Source of the DNA: JBEKHT01 sp049511715
Lineage (GTDB): Bacteria; Chloroflexota; Anaerolineae; Anaerolineales; RBG-16-64-43
Direction of reading: 5' to 3'
Length of the DNA stretch: 64,000 nucleotides
NCBI GenBank assembly: GCA_049511715.1
Contig: JBEKXU010000016.1
Span: 1 to 64,000, forward strand
The notes beneath the pieces were generated by a model. It was not told where the DNA came from. It made no database searches and worked only from the letters and a program-made list of their open reading frames with translations. Each line of letters starts with the position of its first letter. Positions within the stretch are counted from its first letter, which is position 1. A program made the position numbers and the translations under genes. This document shows, one piece after another, positions 60,978-64,000 of this stretch.

Positions 60978-61643
60978 TTAGGATGGAAGGTTGGCGAGCC
61001 ATGCGCGCAAGGCGCGGAGGCAGTCCGCGCTGACCTTGTGTCCGATGGTGGCCTGGCATTGATCGACCTTGGCCCCCAGTTGGGTGAGGGACAGGATTCC
61101 CCTCTCGGCCAGACCAAGAGGAACGAGGCGATCCTCGATCCCATGGGCCACAAACACTGGCTTTTCGTAGAGGATCGGCTGGCTTCTTGTGGCCGAGGGG
61201 ATCTCGGGGACGAATCCCGAAAGAATCGCCAGGGCCCTGACTTGAGCTGGGAAGGCCAGCGTGAAAGCGCAGCCCAGAGCCGCTCCCTGGCTGAATCCTA
61301 TCACAATCATTCCCCCGGCCTGGGCTAAGTGCCGCTCCTGCACAGACCGGAGCAGATTCGCCAGGGAGGCGATCGCGGGGTCAAAATCCTTCAACTCGGG
61401 CCACCTGCCGGTCGGAAGTTTTGGGTGCCAACTGTAACCCCCGTCGGGATCGGGCAAGATGCCTCTTGGGAAAACCTTGAGGAAATTGTCGGGGATAGTC
61501 GAGGCAAAGAGCTCCATCGAGTTCTCATTCCCACTTCGGCCATGGAGGAAGAGGGCAATCGGGCAGCCTTTCCCTTGAGGGGGTGGGGAGATCCGGTAAA
61601 CCACGTCTCGGCGCTGTTCAAGATGCCAGTTCGTGAGTTTCAT
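60978..61643 (-). CDS. Alpha/beta hydrolase, phospholipase/carboxylesterase type
   Basis: 221 residues. Oxyanion region ALFLHGRSGNEN, nucleophile GFSQGAALG (GxSxG), acid in HGIEDRLVPL, and His in IGHKVSADCL: a complete Ser-Asp-His triad. It resembles small carboxylesterases (EstB/YpfH). No signal peptide is seen. ATG 61643, with weak AGGCG upstream; TATACT at 61743-61748 could be its -10. It is the first gene before the WD40 lipoprotein. Confidence 0.88.
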   Translation of the reverse strand: MKLTNWHLEQRRDVVYRISPPPQGKGCPIALFLHGRSGNENSMELFASTIPDNFLKVFPRGILPDPDGGYSWHPKLPTGRWPELKDFDPAIASLANLLRSVQERHLAQAGGMIVIGFSQGAALGCAFTLAFPAQVRALAILSGFVPEIPSATRSQPILYEKPVFVAHGIEDRLVPLGLAERGILSLTQLGAKVDQCQATIGHKVSADCLRALRAWLANLPS

Positions 61644-62363
61644 AGCGTTTCGCCTATCGCCAGAAGGTCGCCCAATGGTTCCGGAATCGGGCGCCAAGAT
61701 GGAGTCAAGCTTGAGGTCGGGCCACGATTTGTGGCGGCGACAAGTATACCGGAGCGCAATCGTCAACAAGGCAGACTCTCGTGGAATGCCGGGGCCTGCT
61801 GGGTTTGGAAAGGGGGGCCATCAAGTTCGGGTCGGGCGGGCGCTGTCCCGGACAGGTGGCCTGATGCGGGGATAACGGGGCGCCGCGTTCAGAGCTCTCG
61901 GCTTGCGGAGGGTTTACCAACTGGCCCACTTCTGGGACCGCGCTCGGCGCCTTCGGTAGTATCAGAGCCGATTTTGGGAGCGGCCTGGACATGAGAACCC
62001 TGGAGAGGGGTCAGCCAAAGAGCCCCAGCGGGAGTTTGTGCGTTCACCTCGCGTGAAGATGGCTGCCGGGGAGCTACGGCATGGTTCCCTGGCTTCGGGG
62101 GGTGGCCTTTGGCCTGATTGTACTGGCTCATGAAGACCTCATCCCCTGGCAGCCGACGCTGGATACTGGAATTGCCGCGGTTTCGTTTGGGTGGGCGGAA
62201 GATGCGAGAAGCGGCCCGAGGGGGCCAGACGCTTGAATTGGAGGGGGTAGGCCGAATCGGCTGGCAGAACGAGTGGCCCATGCGTTCACCAATCCGGGAT
62301 AATATTGACTCAACACGGCCTAGTCTGGGGGGCTGGGCAGCCGGGATGTCCAGGGGAGGAACC
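61644..62363. other. Intergenic region between divergent esterase and AMMECR1 genes
   Basis: 720 bases. A TATACT box (minus, 61748-61743) probably serves the esterase. No further gene or structure is recognised. Confidence 0.45.
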
Positions 62364-62969
62364 ATGCTTGAACCTTCGCAGCAACGAACACTCTTGGGTA
62401 TGGCGCGCCGCTCGATCGAGGGGGCCGTGCTCGGGTCGTGGTCTCCTCAGCCAGATCTGGAGGGTCTGGACGCGACGCTGCTGAAGCCGGGCGCTTGCTT
62501 CATCACTTTGACGATCGGCGGGCAATTGCGGGGCTGCATCGGTTCGATCGAAGCGCGCCAGCCCCTGGCCATGGATGTGTGGGAGCATGCGGCGGACGCC
62601 GCTCAGAATGACTTTCGTTTTCCGCCGGTGGTGATGGAAGAGGTGCGTCTACTCGAGATCGAGATTTCGGTGCTGACACAACCGGTTCCAGTGAAAATTG
62701 ATTCCCCCGAGGAATTGTTGCGAGTGCTGAGACCCGGCGAAGATGGGGTCATCCTGATAGTGGGAAATCGGCGAGCCACGTTTCTGCCGCAGGTTTGGGA
62801 GAAGATCCCCGATCCAGTCGAGTTCTTGGATGCGCTCTGCGAGAAGATGGGTCAGCCTGCCGGTGCCTGGAGGCGCGGCGGAAGCCGAGCTCTGACCTAC
62901 CAGGTGCAGAGCTTCGCGGAAAGCCCGCTGAAAGGGGAAGTTCAGGAGGGGTCAGCCGCTTCCGCCTGA
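62364..62969 (+). CDS. AMMECR1 domain protein (AmmeMemoRadiSam system protein A-like)
   Basis: 201 residues, single AMMECR1 domain. The conserved RGCIGSIEAR segment is present, followed by AADAAQNDFRFPPV and LEIEISVL. In many bacteria it is linked to a MEMO protein and a radical-SAM enzyme; neither is in the window. Function unknown. The ATG follows GGGGAGG; the frame back to 62118 is non-conserved. Confidence 0.88.
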   Translation: MLEPSQQRTLLGMARRSIEGAVLGSWSPQPDLEGLDATLLKPGACFITLTIGGQLRGCIGSIEARQPLAMDVWEHAADAAQNDFRFPPVVMEEVRLLEIEISVLTQPVPVKIDSPEELLRVLRPGEDGVILIVGNRRATFLPQVWEKIPDPVEFLDALCEKMGQPAGAWRRGGSRALTYQVQSFAESPLKGEVQEGSAASA

Positions 62970-62994
62970 GGGCCCGGGAGCCGAGTGGCTCGAA

Positions 62995-63021
62995 CCCTTT
63001 GCGGCAAAGGGCCTCCTTTTC
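62995..63021 (+). terminator. Possible terminator after the AMMECR1 gene
   Basis: CCCTTT/AAAGGG stem with loop GCGGC followed by CCTCCTTTTC; a second small stem GAGCC/GGCTC precedes it at 62978-62991. Confidence 0.35.
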
Positions 63022-63163
63022 TGCTGGCCTCAGCAAGGGGAGAGCCTGAAAATTCTTGGGTGTCCATCACGGTAGATCTTCGATGGATGCCCGTCGTTTT
63101 CCACTTCCCAGCGATAGAGGAGACTTCAGTCGCTGAGGGGGCTATTGGGATCCGCTTGTCGGG

Positions 63164-64000
63164 CTAGATCGCGAACTGGCCGTTTTCGTAGAGCAATTGG
63201 CCGTCCACGGTGATTCGGCCTCCCTGCCGCAGGTCGCAGATCATGTCCCAATGGATGGCGGATTGGTTCCTTCCCCCCGATTCAGGGTAGCTGGCGCCCA
63301 ACGCCATGTGAAAGCTGCCGCCGATCTTTTCGTCGAACAGAATCTCGCGTGTGAATCTCGTGATTCCCTCGTTGGTACCGATCGAGAATTCTCCGACCCT
63401 TCGAGAGCCTTCGTCCGTATCCAAGATTCTCTGGAGGAAGTCCTCGTTCTTGGTAGCGCTGGCTCGAACGACTCGGCCCTTCTCGAACCAGAGCCGGACG
63501 CCTTGGACCTCGCGTCCCTGGTATATGGCAGGGAAGGAGAACGACACCTTTCCTTCCACGCTGTCCTCGACGGGACCGGTAAACACCTCGCCATCGGGGA
63601 CGTTCACGTGGCAGTCGCAGTTAATGAAGGTCCGGCCGGCGACACTGAGATGCAGGTCGGTTTCGGGGCCGGTCACGTGAACCTGGCTTTTCCCTCGAAG
63701 CCAGTCAATGACCCGGGCTTGCTTGGCGGAAACACTTTTCCAGTAGCCGATTGGGTCCCTCTGGTCAGGCATGCAGGCCCGGAAAAGGAACTCCTCATAA
63801 TCGGCCAAGCTCATCTCCGCGTCTTGAGCCAGGGCGGAAGTGGGGTAGGGGGCAAGCGTCCAGCGCAGGCCCCCCTCGGCCGCACGCTTCAGCATGGTCT
63901 GCATAGTTGGCCCGAGTGCCTTTTGCCTGCGTTGCACTCGCAGGGGGTCTACTTCGCTCAGGGCTTTGGTGTTTGCGGGCGAGAGAATATTGATATAGAC
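63164..64000 (-). CDS. M29-family aminopeptidase, C-terminal part
   Basis: The gene enters from the right edge; 278 residues of a protein usually 370-410 long are visible. The frame continues upstream through VYINILSPANTKALSEVDP to base 64000, so the internal GTG at 63937 is not its start. Metal ligands of the M29 (AmpS/AmpT/PepS) fold appear: GTNEGITRFTREILFDEKIGG and SAIHWDMICDLR with the H-x-D pair. It removes N-terminal residues from peptides in the cytoplasm. The N terminus is outside the window. Confidence 0.9.
   Translation of the reverse strand, partial: VYINILSPANTKALSEVDPLRVQRRQKALGPTMQTMLKRAAEGGLRWTLAPYPTSALAQDAEMSLADYEEFLFRACMPDQRDPIGYWKSVSAKQARVIDWLRGKSQVHVTGPETDLHLSVAGRTFINCDCHVNVPDGEVFTGPVEDSVEGKVSFSFPAIYQGREVQGVRLWFEKGRVVRASATKNEDFLQRILDTDEGSRRVGEFSIGTNEGITRFTREILFDEKIGGSFHMALGASYPESGGRNQSAIHWDMICDLRQGGRITVDGQLLYENGQFAI

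Noticed and set aside
1..64000. CRISPR arrays, insertion sequences, prophage or integrase genes
   Set aside because: No regularly spaced repeats, transposase or phage motifs were found on either strand.

Overview
This 64-kb window is a GC-rich, gene-dense bacterial chromosome segment with no rRNA, phage or insertion-sequence genes. Gene content points to a deep-branching, probably Chloroflexota (Anaerolineae-like) organism. The signs are a MurA with Asp instead of the catalytic Cys, a B12-dependent class II ribonucleotide reductase next to nrdR, Hanks-type kinases carrying Chloroflexota-style lipoprotein or beta-propeller neighbours, Pro/Thr-rich secreted linkers, and several membrane proteins I can only compare with uncharacterised families. 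The taxonomic call is inference, because no rRNA is present.

Layout. 1-13 kb: tail of an ABC permease, threonine synthase, a five-gene peptide ABC transporter (oppA-B-C-D-F, minus strand; oppC carries a large insertion), a membrane protein divergent from a prepilin peptidase, and secD-secF. 13-28 kb: a PLP aminotransferase, an LCP-like secreted protein, murA, a 1.3-kb gene-poor gap, a membrane protein overlapping gyrB, a Ser/Thr kinase fused to a TolB-like propeller, rsmD, a Nudix hydrolase with a class II aldolase, a zinc-ribbon protein and fmt. 29-40 kb: a DUF4870-like protein, recJ, a family 2 glycosyltransferase divergent from an AAA ATPase, a glycerophosphodiesterase / threonine dehydratase / GH3-like run, and a second kinase divergent from an FHA-winged-helix protein. 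40-50 kb: tRNA-Pro, hisS with tRNA-His directly behind it, a pyruvate dehydrogenase E1-alpha/E1-beta/E2 operon (no E3), and nrdR-nrdJ-deoxynucleoside kinase. 50-64 kb: ribosomal protein L25, tkt-rpiB divergent from an FGGY kinase / sphingosine-phosphate-lyase-like pair, a TPR membrane protein, an esterase-WD40 lipoprotein pair, an AMMECR1-family protein and the C-terminal part of an M29 aminopeptidase.

How the genes fit together. Most are housekeeping: translation (hisS, fmt, rsmD, L25, two tRNAs), DNA metabolism (gyrB, recJ, nrdJ/nrdR/dNK), cell wall (murA, LCP-like, GH3-like), secretion (secDF), and central carbon metabolism (PDH, tkt, rpiB). Signalling is prominent: two kinases, an FHA reader and two propeller proteins. 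At regulatory scale, several starts (positions 9504, 13274, 19283, 28942, 32381) lack a Shine-Dalgarno and lie 6-8 nt after a -10 box, usually TGnTAnAAT, which looks like leaderless transcription. The most unusual items are the oppC insertion, the FGGY-kinase/S1P-lyase-like pair, the atypical GH3 protein, and gene-poor stretches that carry promoters, hairpins and a nine-T run with no gene to explain them.
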